This document shows, piece by piece, positions 40,211 through 64,000 of a stretch of 64,000 nt of DNA. The notes beneath the pieces are model-generated. The model worked only from the letters and a program-made list of their open reading frames with translations, was not told where the DNA came from and did no database searches. This DNA is from Aldrovandia affinis (taxonomy: Eukaryota; Chordata; Actinopteri; Notacanthiformes; Halosauridae): the NCBI GenBank assembly GCA_029706075.1, contig JAINUG010000007.1, positions 4,523,501 to 4,587,500 of the forward strand. Direction: 5' to 3'. The translations under genes were made by a program, and so were the position numbers. Positions within the stretch are counted from its first letter, which is position 1; each line of letters begins with the position of its first letter.

Positions 40211-42395
40211 CGTTGTGGTTTCCTCGTTTATAAGTGGAATGCATATCTGCGTCTGCTTTTTACAGCTGGAAGTTGAATCACAAACCATGATCGCACTTGG
40301 GATTTGGCTTGTATTCATATCGGGAATGGACACTTAAACTATCAAAAGTAAAAAAATTGAACATGTACAAATTGCTTCGTTAAATGAATTTGAACTGCGC
40401 TGAACTTGTGCGAGTGATGGTATCTTGAAGCAATCAAACAGTAAATGCTGTAGCTCTGTGCTGAAATAGTCACATTTAGGATTTACAGCCACTGATCCAA
40501 GACCAGCTGATCTGAACCCCAATCTTCCTTCCCCCCAATATTTTATTTTCCACACCAAATTTGGAATGGCTTAGAATAGGTCGGTCTCATTGCCGCTCAA
40601 TTCAGGAGAGCCATACACCATCACGTATGTCCACCAGCTGATACCTTTGTTCCACTCTGTAGTGACCTGCAGTAACAGTTGTGTGCCAGTGGACTGCACA
40701 GCCGGTGCAGACAGATCACAGGATGCCCGACAGAGGTGGTGCTAGTGAGCAGTGAGCTTCCATATCTGGATACATACTGAAGCAATTCCGGTAAAGCACC
40801 TTTCTCAAGGGTTACAACCACATTGGTTTATTTATTCATTCATCAGGGACATAGCAAATGCATTGTTTCAATGTTAAAAACACAAGTATCCGATGCATTG
40901 CTTTAAGTGTTTACAGCCAACAGTTCATTTCCAACACCTGTCCACAAACTAGAAATGTACATGGTACATGGTGTTCTCTGCAGACTAGGGTTTCCAACTT
41001 TCTATCATCCAAATATGGGACAGAAGGCGGGGCACTGGGTATGGTGTTGTATGGATGTAAATCAACACATACTGTATATTGTAACGTGGACAAGGACGAG
41101 CCAATTTTGGCCCAAAAACGGGACGTCCCGGCTAATACAGGACAGTTGGCAACCCTACTACTTGGTTCAGAGTGCACGCCGATGACTTCTGGGTTTCTTT
41201 AAGGTCGCAATACTGAAGGTCACAGGGTGAGAATTGTCACCCTGACGGTAGGCATTTCAGCCAAGTCTTCTGGCACTGCGAGTGGGTAGGAGGTAAGGAG
41301 GGAGGGAGAAACCAGGTGAGAGGGAACCATTTTATCATCTTTCCTCTGGAACGATTAATCATTGTGGAAAATGCTTAACAGTCAAGTCTTGTTCATTAAT
41401 CACAACAGCCTAAGCAGGAGACCAGCCTTTGCTTGAAAATTACCTGGGGACCTTGAGGTGAGTAGAGGTGGCCTTTAAATAAGACAGCTGTTTACATGAG
41501 ATGATTTATATGAGAGCTAAGGAAGTCTGGCCTAACTCGTAATATATATTATTGTTTGGTAACTGTAATAAGAAGTTTGCGAACTGAACATGGAAATTGT
41601 AATCGGTTTCCCTATGGTTTGATCGGTTAATGAAGACAAAAAACGAACTGTCACGTTAGGCAAGACGACCTCGGAACTCCGGACGTTGTCTCAAGAGATG
41701 GCTGTGGTGGCCGCTGCCGTTTGCTAGCTCCACGACGACCGCTTCCCCAGCTTCACGGTAGCGAATGTCCGGCTCAAATCCGGAAAATTACAAGGAGCGA
41801 ATGCTCACCTCTTATCCATCTGAACTGAAGTGCGCCGTCTCTAGGATGTAATTTGCAGCCGAATTTCGGAAAGAGCCGTTTCCTAATCCCCACTCATCTT
41901 TTTTCACAATTATCTGAGAAAGCTAACGTCAAGGTATATCGAAGGTGAAGCAGACCCATTTATTTTTAACATGGCTTCTTTATTTTGGTCCAGTGCTTTT
42001 GGTGCCCTGGAGGTACGGTTATTGTCTGTATTAAAATGAACTGCATACTTTACGCAAACCAATCCCAAACATTGAATGGAGAAACGCAGAAATGCGTCAC
42101 GAGTCACGAGTTGCGCTCTGGGGAAAAAAACTGTTCGACATGCACATTTATCCTGAAAGCACTCATTGAAATGTCATCGAAAATATTTGAGTGGAGCCAT
42201 CTGTCCTTTGAAGTGGTGATTACAATAATGGTTCAAGTTATTAAGACGTATTCCACTATAACACGTACTTAACAGGAGTCTTCCTGGCACCGGTTTTGAT
42301 TTGGTGGATTTATGACACAGTCGTAAAGCACAAAGGAGGCTTTTCATTGCAAAAGGCCCTGAAAGGAATCCAAGCACATGCTGTTAAATGTCATT
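40211..42395. other. Intergenic gap between convergent genes
   Basis: About 2.2 kb with no recognisable gene. A small MITE-like element lies at about 40987-41157. Confidence 0.5.
40987..41157. mobile_element. MITE-like element
   Basis: About 171 bp with inverted ends TAGGGTTTCCAACTTTC and GACAGTTGGCAACCCTA. No clear target duplication, so the superfamily is unknown. Confidence 0.5.
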
Positions 42396-43919
42396 TTTAT
42401 TAAATATTTTCAGATCCAAGTTTCAATAATAACAAAGCTATTATGAAGACCTACTAACATTCAAACACTTGATAGTTTTAAATTCATGGTTTATTGTCAT
42501 GATCATGCAAAATCCAGCATCCAATTTAGAACTCAAAGAGTATATTTATATGTAGCTCCAATAATATACTGTTACAATGCAATAAATTTACTAATAAGGA
42601 TGGGAACATACCAAGCTAAGGCTTTTATTTTTTCTTCTTTTTAAAAATTTGATACATCATTTATATCCGAGATGGAGCAGGTTTCATTTTTACCTCAAAG
42701 ATGCAACTAACATACAGATTGTTTTTTTAATCAACACAGACAGTGAAAAATATTAACCAGAAAGTAGACATGCATATTTCTTCCACTTGTAAAACTGCAT
42801 ATATAGTCTCTTCTTCTTCTTCTGAAATTGTGTGGCTCTTAAGAATCAAGTATTCGTTGGACAATTTGTTTTGTTCAGGGGGTCTCACTTTGGCCCAGAG
42901 GTGGAACACCGTCGAGACCTTTTCTGAATTAGTGGCCCCCTCCTCCCTCCCTCCCTCCCCCAACAGCTGTCCCACAACCTTCCTGTTTTTATTTTTGATT
43001 ACAGAAGTAAACTGCATCATATTTGTCATAATTCACATAAAATAACTCTTGGCTTTGCACACACAATGTGAGTATCTATAGCTTGGCCAGGCAAAGCAGC
43101 CCTGTTCCCCACAGCACAAGTAAAAACAAACAAAAAACAACCAAACAAACAAGCCAAAAACAACAAAAACAAAAAAGATCACAGAGGTACATCACGCAGA
43201 TAGCTCGGTGGTGATGGTGACACCAAGGCATGGTGCTGATATGTAACGCAGTGCGACAGGCGTGTTAACAGGAGTGCAGGGTGCAGACGGTGCACAGGTA
43301 CAGGCAGGGCCTGGGTCAGTCCGAATCGTTCTTCATTTAAAAAAAACAGTCCTTCAGAGGAGATCCTCTGCCTGTTCTTCGTCACGCATGTCTGGAGAGT
43401 GTTTACAGGACACTGAGAACAGGGGGAAACCCGTCAACAAACACCCAAAAGCTTTACACACCTTTGCGCTCAAAGAGAGAAGAGAGTGCTTCATATGTTC
43501 TACCGTGGGATGTTTAAAGGGAGCTCTTTGTGCGTGTGTGTTTGCATGTGCTTGTGTGCACACGTGTTTGCACGTGTGTGTGTGACACGTGCTGCCTGTG
43601 TGGCATGCCTGTGGGCATGTGTGTGTGTGTGTTTGCGTTTGCCTGTGAGCGGGTGTGTGTTGGTGTGATTGCATGTGGCTGTGGGCATGCATGTGGGTGC
43701 GTGTGTGTGTTCGCATGTAGCTGTGGGCCTGCATGTGTGGGGTGCGTGCGTGCGTGCGTGTGTCTGCCTGCGCTGTGTGCAGTGGTTTCACTGTCCTCTC
43801 TCCAGTCTACATTTCCTCACCATGCTGTGGAGCCCTACTGGCTGTCCTAGTAATGAGCATTGTAGGGGCAAAGCATGATGGGAGGCGGAGTCTGTGCAGA
43901 GCTATGGGGAGGTTTTCTT

Positions 43920-43923
<4 letters not shown>

Positions 43924-43967
<44 letters not shown>
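43924..43967. repeat. (GT)n microsatellite
   Basis: About 22 uninterrupted GT dinucleotides; the preceding 43530-43765 is also GT-rich with variants. Confidence 0.95.
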
Positions 43968-43970
<3 letters not shown>

Positions 43971-46333
43971 CATAGAGGGTATGTGAAAGTATGCAGCACG
44001 GTTTGATTGTGTATCCGCAAACAGCATGCGTATGTGCAGCATGCAAGGACACTATAGGGTGTGTGCATGTATGAGGGGTGGGTGCTGCTGTCGGTGTAGG
44101 GCCGGGGCAGGAAGCACGTGAGCCTTGCGCCCTTCTCCCTCCTCCCTGGACCTGACCTGAGCTCCATCTTTTCCAGGACTCCACAACTCGAGTAACATCT
44201 CAAAGGAAAAACAAGAGCCACGCGACTCAATACAAGAAGAACGACACTAAGAAGGTACGAGTTAACGACGGCGACGACGACAACACTAACGACAGAAACT
44301 GGTGAGGGCAGAGCCAAGCCTGTGGGATCAAACAGGTCGCCCGGGACAACCTCTCGGCAGGGCTTCCATCCCTGTCCGACTGTCACACAACAGGTGGCCC
44401 CAGACCACCAGCGTTCCCCTTCACTGTGTCCGGACCCCTGAGCGGGAGCAGGGCGGGCGTGTGACATCACAGCAGCAACGTCAGCATTGTGCAGCGAGCC
44501 GACAGAACAGAAACAGGACCAGAGGGCACCACGCGGGCAGACAGACGGATGGACAAGCAATGGTGTGACAGCTGGCCACACCCCCCACACCCCCTGACCC
44601 TCACAGACAGCGGAGGGATGACCTGAAGTTGCAGAAGGTCCACCGCTCAGTGTGAACTTAACAGCATCGAGTCTCGAGTTTGTGCAAAAACAGTTCAGGC
44701 CATTTCTTAATCTAATGATTGTTTTTTTTCTCCATTTTTATTTTTTGTACATTGTTTTTTTAAATAATATCATTTAAAAATAGTATTAAGAAGTTGTTTT
44801 GGAAGAGAGTTTATGTTAAGTGGGGACGGGGTAAAGGGAGGGGAGAGCGTTTGGGGTGACTCTGTCCCAGACTAAGGAGTTGGGGGGTGGGAAGAGTTTG
44901 GGGATTGGGATGTGCCTCCCCTGAACTCTGAATGTGGGGGGGACAGGGTGTGCAGAGAACGAGGGAGAGGCCCATGGTAGTGTTTAATCCTCCCCCCAAG
45001 TAAGAGAGGGAGCAGCTTCTCCAACGCTGACCACTGACAGCATGTGCATTCTGCAACCTCAGGTTTAGGGCAGGGGGGGGACTAGGCAGGCCAGGAGGAG
45101 CCCGGCGAACCACAAGAGGCCCGCGTGCGGTGGGTTTGTGCCTTTTTATATACATATTCATAAACATATACATTTATAAACAAGTTTTCAAAAACGCAGC
45201 CAGACAAGCAAGCCCGAAGGTGTGGAACTTGGGAGAGGGGACGGCGTGCACAAGCGGGTGAGCGAGCGAAACGCAAACCACCTTTCCCAAACCCCTCCCC
45301 CCCCGCTCCCCATCAAAAGCAAAGGCGCGTTTTCACTTTCTCCCCGTATATATATATTTATTGTACATGTGTATATAGTTTAAATAAAAAAAATTAAAAT
45401 CACCCCCCCGGCCCCCACAATTTTTTTTAAAGAAAAAAACTCATTCACTTGAAACACAATATACTTTCAAATACATTATCATTCAGTGGTAAAAATCAAA
45501 TAAAAATCAAGAGTTCCACAGTAACACAACCGAATGCTAAAAACCTGGCCCACCCACTACGCTTCCTTCAGCCCCCACCCCACCCCACCCCCACCCCCTC
45601 CAAAAAATGTAACAGTGCAAACAAAACAAAAAAAAAAGAAGTCTGACATGCCTAACATCTATACTTTGGTGCTTTTACTTTTTGATATTAGGTTTCCTAT
45701 TTAAGTTTGTAAGATTTTTCCATCTTCACTCCACTTTTGCATCCAAAATCTAAACACGCACACTGTATTAAGTTTTGAGAGAAAAAATAAATAAATTAAA
45801 AAAATTGTGGCACCTGCCATTCAACTGTTGAGGTGCTCGCATATATATATATTTTTTAAACTTCCCCCTCCAATCAGCATGGAACTCCGATTCCTGTAAT
45901 TACATACGTGCTTTTAGTCTGCAGTTTCTCATAGATTTCATGTTTTTTTTGTGTTTTTTTTAACAATTTTATATAGATATAGATATACACTCGAAACCCC
46001 TCCTGGACATCTTAAAACGGGCAAAGAGATGGATCCATAGAATTACGACAAGACAGCGCCCCCCTCTGGGCGACAGATGCATGCACCGTCCGAAGGGCGG
46101 GGCCGCTGCCACGGCCGGCTCCCAATGTCTATCTAGGTTTGGACTGGATCAGTGGTGTTTGTTGTCTGTTGGTTTTTTTAATGTTGTTATTCTTTTTTTT
46201 TCCTTTTTTTTTACCCCATTGTGTTTTTTTTTTTTAAACTTCAACAGGTCTCATCCAGCTGGGCCCCTGACGCCAATCCGACCACGGAGAAGAAACGCTC
46301 CAATCAGCTTAAGAATACAAGCTGTGAGTGAGT

Positions 46334-46353
46334 GAGAGAGAGAGAGAGAGGGG

Positions 46354-46424
<71 letters not shown>

Positions 46425-46535
46425 AGAAGGGGGGGGGGAGACATACAGACAGAGAGAGAGAGAGAGGGGGAGGGGAAGAGAGACAGATAGTTAGAGAGAG
46501 AGAGAGAGAGGGGGAGAGAGAGAGAGAGAGAGAGG

Positions 46536-46566
<31 letters not shown>
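46334..46566. repeat. (GA)n tract
   Basis: About 230 bp of GA repeats with GACA and GGGG interruptions. In a camk2g transcript it would read as a CU-rich tract. Confidence 0.95.
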
Positions 46567-46569
<3 letters not shown>

Positions 46570-47168
46570 TTTACAATAGGATTGCAAAACTTCTGTGTCT
46601 GTATAGAGACTGACAAGGAGAGCTTTTTTTCTTGTTTGTATTCTGGGCTCTTCTTGTGTAATCTAATTTCACTCAATCATTTTTTTTTTTATTTGTACAG
46701 GTTGTCACAAAGTGCCTCACAATGGACAAAAAAAATGAACATTTGATCCAATGTGGAGAAAAACTGGAAAACGATCCCCTGACCCCTTAAAAGGCTACCA
46801 ATCAAGCTGAACTCTTGGAAATGGTGGCATGCAGACATGGATAGCTCAATAAACACAAACCGACTGGAGAAAATGGGCCAGCATTATTGAGGGGTACAGG
46901 ACATCAGGTTGTGTGATGGCCAGCTCTATGTGTCATTTACAAGAATGATGCAAACTACAGTATGATATTTTTACAGTAGTGTGTGAGTACTGTAACCATT
47001 TTGTGCACGTTGGGAAAAAAACTATGTGCGTGAGTGTACAGTGTGTGTCTGTATAAGCCTGTGTGTGTGTATGTGTTTGTGTAATAGGTCTGTATGGGTG
47101 TGTATTTGTGTGTACCTGTTGAGAACATTAACGTATGTGTTTCCGTGTGCCATACACATATGTGAGTG

Positions 47169-47301
<133 letters not shown>

Positions 47302-47342
47302 TTGTGTACATGTGTGTGTGAGTACCTGTGCGCCTGGCTGGT

Positions 47343-58465
<11,123 letters not shown>

Positions 58466-59410
58466 CTTTGTGGGGCAAGGAAACAAGAAAAGCACAGAAT
58501 GATTAATATGTTTAATGTAAACCAACGGTCAGACCAAACTCTTCCAATGGTCAGTCCAACCCAGGCATTCCCACGGCACATGATTGGCTGTCTCAAAATA
58601 AAAAGATGGCCAATCAGTTACTGGCTCCCTAGCCCACCATATATTGCCGGCCAAAAGAAGCCTAAGCCTTTAATAAAGTGGTCTTTAACAAAGGGAGATC
58701 CAGGCCAGTGCCACATCATTGCTGTGACGTTTCAACGTTGACAAAATGTTGCATACGCCTTTCGAGAACATTACGTGACAGCAATGGGGTGGGACGCAGA
58801 TCGGGCCTCTATCTGAAGCGCATCGATAAACCGTACCGCCACAACGTGAAGGCAGTTTAATCCAATGCCTGTTCACTATGCCTGTGAATTTATCACAGTC
58901 AAACTTGAGAATAGTTTTGGGTTCATGCCAACATGTCAGAAAGAAGAGAAACGTTACTTCATTCCTTTTGAGTATTTGACGCCCCCTGTACGATATGTAC
59001 GCAACTGACAGACAGATAGTAGGGAAAGAGGGAGAGATATAGGACGGAGGAAAACAATGCGTCCATCTCCTCTCAGAGGCCACGGCAGCACGTCAGCCTG
59101 GCACCCAGTCTCTCAGCTGCACCACCAGCCAGCCAGCATGTGTGGAATTGGTCTTTGAATCGTGGCCTTCGTAAAGTCAGCGTGACCTCGGTCCTTGGCC
59201 TTTGCTGAATCGTTGTGATCCAGAATCGTGGCTTGAGAGTGTGAGTGTGTGCACAGGGTACAATGACTTCTGTCGACAGAGTGAGTGTAGTGATCCAGTC
59301 ACAGCCCTCTAAAAATTGCGGTGGTAAAACAGTCGATTTTGAAACCACAGACGTGCGTAGACATGCTACTACAGCGCAAGAACATGGGGTGTGTTCACCT
59401 TTATAACACA

Positions 59411-59480
59411 TCAGTGGCAGCATGGCACAGCGGTGAAGGAATAGGGCTTGTAAGCACAGGGTCTCAGGTTCACACCCGGT
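59411..59480 (+). repeat. tRNA-like SINE head
   Basis: TGGCAGCATGGCACAGCGG (A-box side) and AGGTTCACACCCGGTAG (B-box side), about 35 bp apart, with no tail that I recognise. Not a functional tRNA: no cloverleaf could be drawn. Confidence 0.45.
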
Positions 59481-60363
59481 AGCTCATTTCACAAAAGCGA
59501 TATAAAAATCATTTTCACATTCAGATGGCGAATTATTGTGAAAACGCGGTTGTGATTTGTTTGCGACGCGCTCTAAGGAGACAAAATGACCGCATTTCAC
59601 AGATATTAGCTGGCATGTCACATTTCTCATTAAATTAGCCCCACCTTGGGACACTAGGGTTAAAGGGTCAAAATGCCAATCCTCTTCCAGGTCCTTTCAT
59701 TCTGCAGACCTGACCCGGGGCAGCTGCACCTGCCCATTTACTGACAAGCACACCAGCACACATTCAGTTAGGGGAAAACCCATACAAGCCATCTTTTATT
59801 TTGAGAGACAAAGACCAATAAAGCCCTTGTTGCACTGTTTGTCCCTCAGTGGACAGGAGGATAGCTTTAATGAGAACAGGACAGGCTGATTTGGGCACCC
59901 TGCCTGCCACAAACACACACACAAACACACAATCCCAGACATACCACAGCAACGTCCTCACAATTTGTTACGTTACGCTGACGTTCCTTCAGCGTTTTTG
60001 GAACGTTACTTGCCAGCTGAGGGACCTCCTTCAGAATAGGACCAATATGCACTCAGCACAGCTAATGGTTGCAGTGTTGGCAGTCTTTATTTAGCACTTA
60101 TTTCAGATGTGGCATTTAACAGCAGTTTGACTGTCATGCAGTACGTATGCTTCACACGGGGTGCAGAGCCAGGTGCCATCTTTACAGAGAATCAGCCTCC
60201 TATAAAACCAGAGAGAGGGCCTGAATATGACTCCTGCTAAGGGTTAGAAAAGCAAAATGTACACAGCTCTTACCTTTACTCCATCAGCTTTTTTGTTTAA
60301 TAAGCTTTTGCAGGCTGGAAGACAAAAGGAGAGAGGACAGCGTCAGGACGGACAGAATGAGCA

Positions 60364-60440
60364 ACCTCACCCTCAACTCCAGTGTTCACCTCACCCTCAA
60401 CTCCAGTGTTCACCTCACCCTCAACTCCACACAGTGTTCA
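60364..60440. repeat. Short minisatellite, 21-bp unit
   Basis: CCTCACCCTCAACTCCAGTG followed by TTCA is repeated about three times in tandem, with the last unit altered. Confidence 0.85.
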
Positions 60441-63400
60441 CCTCCACAAACTATCCCTATCCAAAACTCAGAGCATTTAACCTGAGTTGAATACCCCAGG
60501 ACATGCATTTAAAATCATACCCTCAAATCCATTATGCTACTTGTAGCATTATATCCTCAAATTCCCCTTTGTGCCTCTAATGGTTCTTAACGTGTGTTAT
60601 ATTGTAGGTTTGTCTAATAACACTCAATATTGGCTGTGACACTAAAAACTCTGTATCATTACTGCTCTTTGTCCAAAGAAAACATAAATGTTATCTTTAA
60701 ATGTAAACTTTTACAACGTCTAACTTTTTAAACTGTTTTTAAAAAGAAACAATAAATGTTTGTGTTGCCAATACCCCAATATGTCCAAAGGAAATCTAAA
60801 TTATGAACATAAGAGGAGTAGATGAGCACACGCCAGGATTAGAGTTGAGTGCTGAGAAAAATAAGAATAAAAGATGAAAATTCGTTTTTCCCCCCCCCCA
60901 TAATGAATTTAGAATTCCCAATTGTATTCGTGGGCCTGTTCCATTGGTACAACGTCCTTAATTAATCTATGCCCTCCGAAGCACCTACAGCCAGCTGCTG
61001 CTGCTTATTTTCAATCTGCACTTGGGCACCCTGCCGATTGAAACCCTCCCTCCCTGGGCAACCCTAATTTATGCCTTGTTGGCTAATTTATGCCTTGTCC
61101 CACAGGACTTCCAGGCCAAAATCAGCACTGGCATGGTCAGGATTTGATAGTGGACGCATCGCTGCACAAAAGGAAGAGTGCTACTCAATAGACCAGTTCA
61201 TTCTTGGTCAGTTGAAGCATGGAGACAGACTGGCACACTACCCCAAGTTTCAACATCAAGGCTCCACGTCTACTCCTCTTATGTTAAGTTATATTTTTAA
61301 ACTAAAACCAGTTTCCATTCTCTGAGGAGCCAGTTAATGAAACCTATTCAAACACAGGCCTTGTTTAAACGGCAGCTTTGGATGTCCAGTAGTCAATGAA
61401 ACAAATAAATTGCCCACAGGTCTGGTTCAATCGTTTGTTAGGGAGTTTGTTTAGACTAGGAAAATCCCAGGCATGGACTGAATGTCATGACTGCTAACAT
61501 GCCAAACCAGAGTGGGTGAAATGCTGAAACCCATTCACACAGACAACCAGTCATACAGGCAAGGCCTGGGTCCTCCTTACCACTCTCTCGACTCTACTCA
61601 GAGGAGTGGAAGAGTCCTGCATCTCTCACAGGTCCATGAGCCAGGCTGAACCAGTACATGACACAAACCGTATCCGGCTTATTTTCGAAAGCATAAGAAA
61701 ACCAAGGCAAATTGCATGGACTGCCGGGGGGGAAATGCATCGGTACCTTCTCTCACAACTGCATGCGCACAAACCCTCATACATACTGCACATGCAGAAA
61801 CACCCGCACTCCCACACCACATGCACCCAAAACGTTAAGCCTTGTGAGGCCTCCGTTTCCTAGGGCTGTTCCTTACCTTCCAAAGAGAAGGAAGGTTGAC
61901 AAGGGGGGGAAAAAAAGGCAAGATAAAAAAAGATCAGTAATTTTGTCTTAAAACAAAGCCGACTGAAGTTTTAACCACTTTCTTTTTTCATACATTGTTC
62001 TCAGGCTCCCCCACTGGGTCATGCGGCAGTTAGAATGGCGTGAGAGGTGCACTGTGGGTACAGCAAAGGCTGTTCATGCACTTTCAACAGAAACTACAAC
62101 TCCCATGATGCACCACCCCTACTGAGTGCGCCTAACAAAGTAGGAGAGGCAACCTGCTTATCAAAGGCTTTAACCACAGATGTTTCTCTAATTTCTCTAC
62201 TGCGTGATGTTGGGTGAGACTTACTGTACAGTCGCAGATTTTTTTTCTGCACTAATTAACATAAGCATGGATTACGCAGCTCTTTAAAACCCCCAAAGAA
62301 CTACAGCGGCAGCCATTATGGAAAATATTCATGCGGCTGAAAATAATGCAGCAGTAGAAATAAATGCATTTTTAAATTTAAAAAAATAAGAAAATAATCA
62401 AGGCTGTGTAATATTTTCATTTGGCACACAAATGGCAAAAGCTTAAAGGCAAACAGAGCTGAGGAGAACATTAAAAAAATAGCCAAAACAAGCAAAAGGA
62501 CCAAAAAAGAAAAACAGAAGCTAGCCGCTGCTGGGTCTTCACAGGCCACACGTCCACGATGGCTCCGCCAGGGCAACGTCGCGTCTGGCCGCAGCAAGGC
62601 GACCTTTCTTCGGCGCGTACTAGGAAAGGATCCTGTCCCGTTTCGGTTGATAGGCCCTCAGAAAAAGAAGGCTCAGATGCAAAAGTCCGTTAATAACCTG
62701 TCGCCACGGCAGCGTGCCAGCCGACCGCGCTGAGGGAGGACACTTCACACACCACGGCCGAGCCGTGCACAGAAACACACTCGGCATGAGAGTAAATAAA
62801 TAAATAAAGTCATGGCTGTGGACATGTTGGGTTCAAAGACGATCGGCGATCGATAACAGGAGTTATGAAGTGCAATTTCCTCATGAAAGGCTGCGGTGGT
62901 AAGGGATCAAGTCAAACGTGTTTAACGAGGGGGAGGGGGTGAAACGCAGGTCAGTCCTCTCTCCTCATTGGTCCAAGAGGATTGGCTTTGATCGTTCGTT
63001 GCAGTGGCGTGGGGGGAAGTGGGCTCCAGGGAACATCACCGACTGTCTACCCGTAGGGCGGCCTGGTGCACTTCGATCGCTCCTCCCCCTCCACACTCCT
63101 CTCCCCAGCTCTGATGGTGGCAGCAAGTCAACCCCGCTCCTGCCAGTCCCGAAGCCCACCCCAGCTCCACGTGACCTCTCCAGCAGCCCACAAACTCCCC
63201 CTTTTGCCAGGACAAGGGGGGGGGTGGCGATGGCGGCGTCTTTATTGACATTGGCTGGTAAAGGAACCAAATAATGGGCGGAGCAACAATGTGCTGTCAA
63301 TCTCTGAATCAATCACTATGATTGGTTCAAACCAATGGGGTCATTGGTAGCACATGGCCTCACTCTCCCATCACACCCTTACCAGCCAATCAAGAGGCCG

Positions 63401-63883
63401 GCTTTAAGCTGTCCGTAACATCACTTAGGGCCTCCCTCGCCACACTGACAAAGCTCACAGCAAGCAGAGGTTAAGGGAACAGCTCCAAGCAGAACTGACC
63501 CATGCACACACTGACCATGCACACTGACTTCCTGTGACGGCTGACGTTACAAGTATTAACATGAATGCAGTGACATGGCATTTTTCAAGCCCTCTCTTGT
63601 CTGTGAGGTTTGCATTTAAATTCGGGGTAGTAGGAAAGTAGGATTTTCTCATTAGTAAGGTATGGTGCACCTGGACTGACAAAGTTGCAAACTTAATTAA
63701 AAAGATGAATATTTTCATTAAAGCGGAAATGGGGGTGAAGACAGGTGCATTCTTAGCTGCCCCATCATTCAAGAAAGAATAAGCTAAAATGCAAGCCTAC
63801 ACAGCACTATGTGTGTGTGAGTATGTGCGTGTGTATATATCTGTGTATGTGAGAGTTTGCATGTGCGTGTGTGCATGTATTCA

Positions 63884-63886
<3 letters not shown>

Positions 63887-63916
<30 letters not shown>
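63887..63916. repeat. (GT)n microsatellite
   Basis: About 15 GT dinucleotides within a broader GT-rich stretch (63810-64000). Confidence 0.9.
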
Positions 63917-63918
<2 letters not shown>

Positions 63919-64000
63919 ATATCTGCGTGTGCATCTGTGCATATCTGTGTGTGTGAATATATATCAGTGTGTGTACAAAGTTGTGCGTGTGTGTGTGTGT

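Larger units (their letters stand above)
58466..64000 (-). other. camk2g upstream intron, runs off the window
   Basis: At least 5.5 kb without an exon I can identify. No kinase-domain or calmodulin-binding motif was found on the minus strand. It holds a SINE head-like piece (59411-59480), a 21-24-bp repeat (60364-60440) and a terminal GT microsatellite. Confidence 0.65.

Noticed and set aside
43354-43791. His/Thr-rich and Cys/Val-rich open frames over CA/GT tracts here and at 15956-16264, 16840-17473, 47022-47490 and 49598-50154
   Set aside because: Dinucleotide repeats translate as long Cys-Val or Thr-His runs in any frame; these are not genes.
44177-44254. Exon-like stretch on the + strand (acceptor TTTTCCAG, 26 open codons, donor GTACGA)
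   Set aside because: It lies antisense inside the presumed camk2g 3' UTR, the Lys-rich product is not recognised, and no partner exon is seen. Splice-like signals of this kind arise by chance.
46309-46587. Leu-Ser and Glu-Arg repeat open frames over the GA tract
   Set aside because: A direct product of simple-sequence GA/CT repeats.
62316-62597. Leu/Phe-rich minus-strand open frame as a possible membrane protein or camk2g exon
   Set aside because: Its hydrophobic run comes from an A/T-rich tract; no splice sites in a suitable phase and no CaMKII similarity.
63036-63274. Pro/Ser-rich open frames on both strands near the right edge
   Set aside because: GC-rich composition keeps frames open; no splice context consistent with camk2g and no recognisable domain.

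Overview
This is vertebrate nuclear DNA, most likely from a teleost fish. Genes are split by GT-AG introns, CA/GT microsatellites are abundant, and the gaps are full of tRNA-headed SINEs, Tc1-like and hAT-like DNA transposon remnants and one LTR element. I cannot name the species. No bacterial genes, CRISPR arrays or rRNA genes are visible.

Two host genes can be read exon by exon. (1) ndst2, heparan sulfate N-deacetylase/N-sulfotransferase 2, lies on the + strand at 24402-39007. It has 13 coding exons adding up to about 880 residues, close to the human length. All junction phases agree except for one apparent 1-base deletion inside exon 1. (2) The 3' half of camk2g, calcium/calmodulin-dependent kinase II gamma, lies on the - strand from 58465 down to 47343. 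It covers the variable linker and the whole association (hub) domain; the kinase domain lies beyond the right edge. The two genes converge tail to tail. From memory, human NDST2 and CAMK2G are neighbours in tandem on one strand, so one gene has been inverted relative to the other.

Layout: 1-23.7 kb has no recognisable host gene. It holds SINEs, an LTR element with nearly identical LTRs (4078-7546), a hAT MITE with a perfect 8-bp target duplication (9443-9704), a foldback element with a telomere-like core (14683-14915), a Tc1 relic inside a CA microsatellite (16205-16915), an old local duplication (18.9-20.7 kb) and a recent 121-bp tandem duplication (22351-22592). 23.7-40.2 kb is ndst2. 40.2-42.4 kb is intergenic. 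42.4-47.3 kb is probably the camk2g 3' UTR, rich in simple repeats. 47.3-64 kb is camk2g.

The most unusual structure is in ndst2 intron 3. A 24-bp unit made of the last 17 bases of exon 3 plus the first 7 bases of the intron is repeated 26 times, giving 26 identical consensus splice donors in a row. The frame stays open through the first 15 units. Intron 10 shows a weaker version of the same thing, and intron 9 begins with a GT microsatellite fused to its donor. In camk2g, two frame-preserving candidate cassette exons in the linker (84 and 123 bp) do not match mammalian linker exons I can recall.
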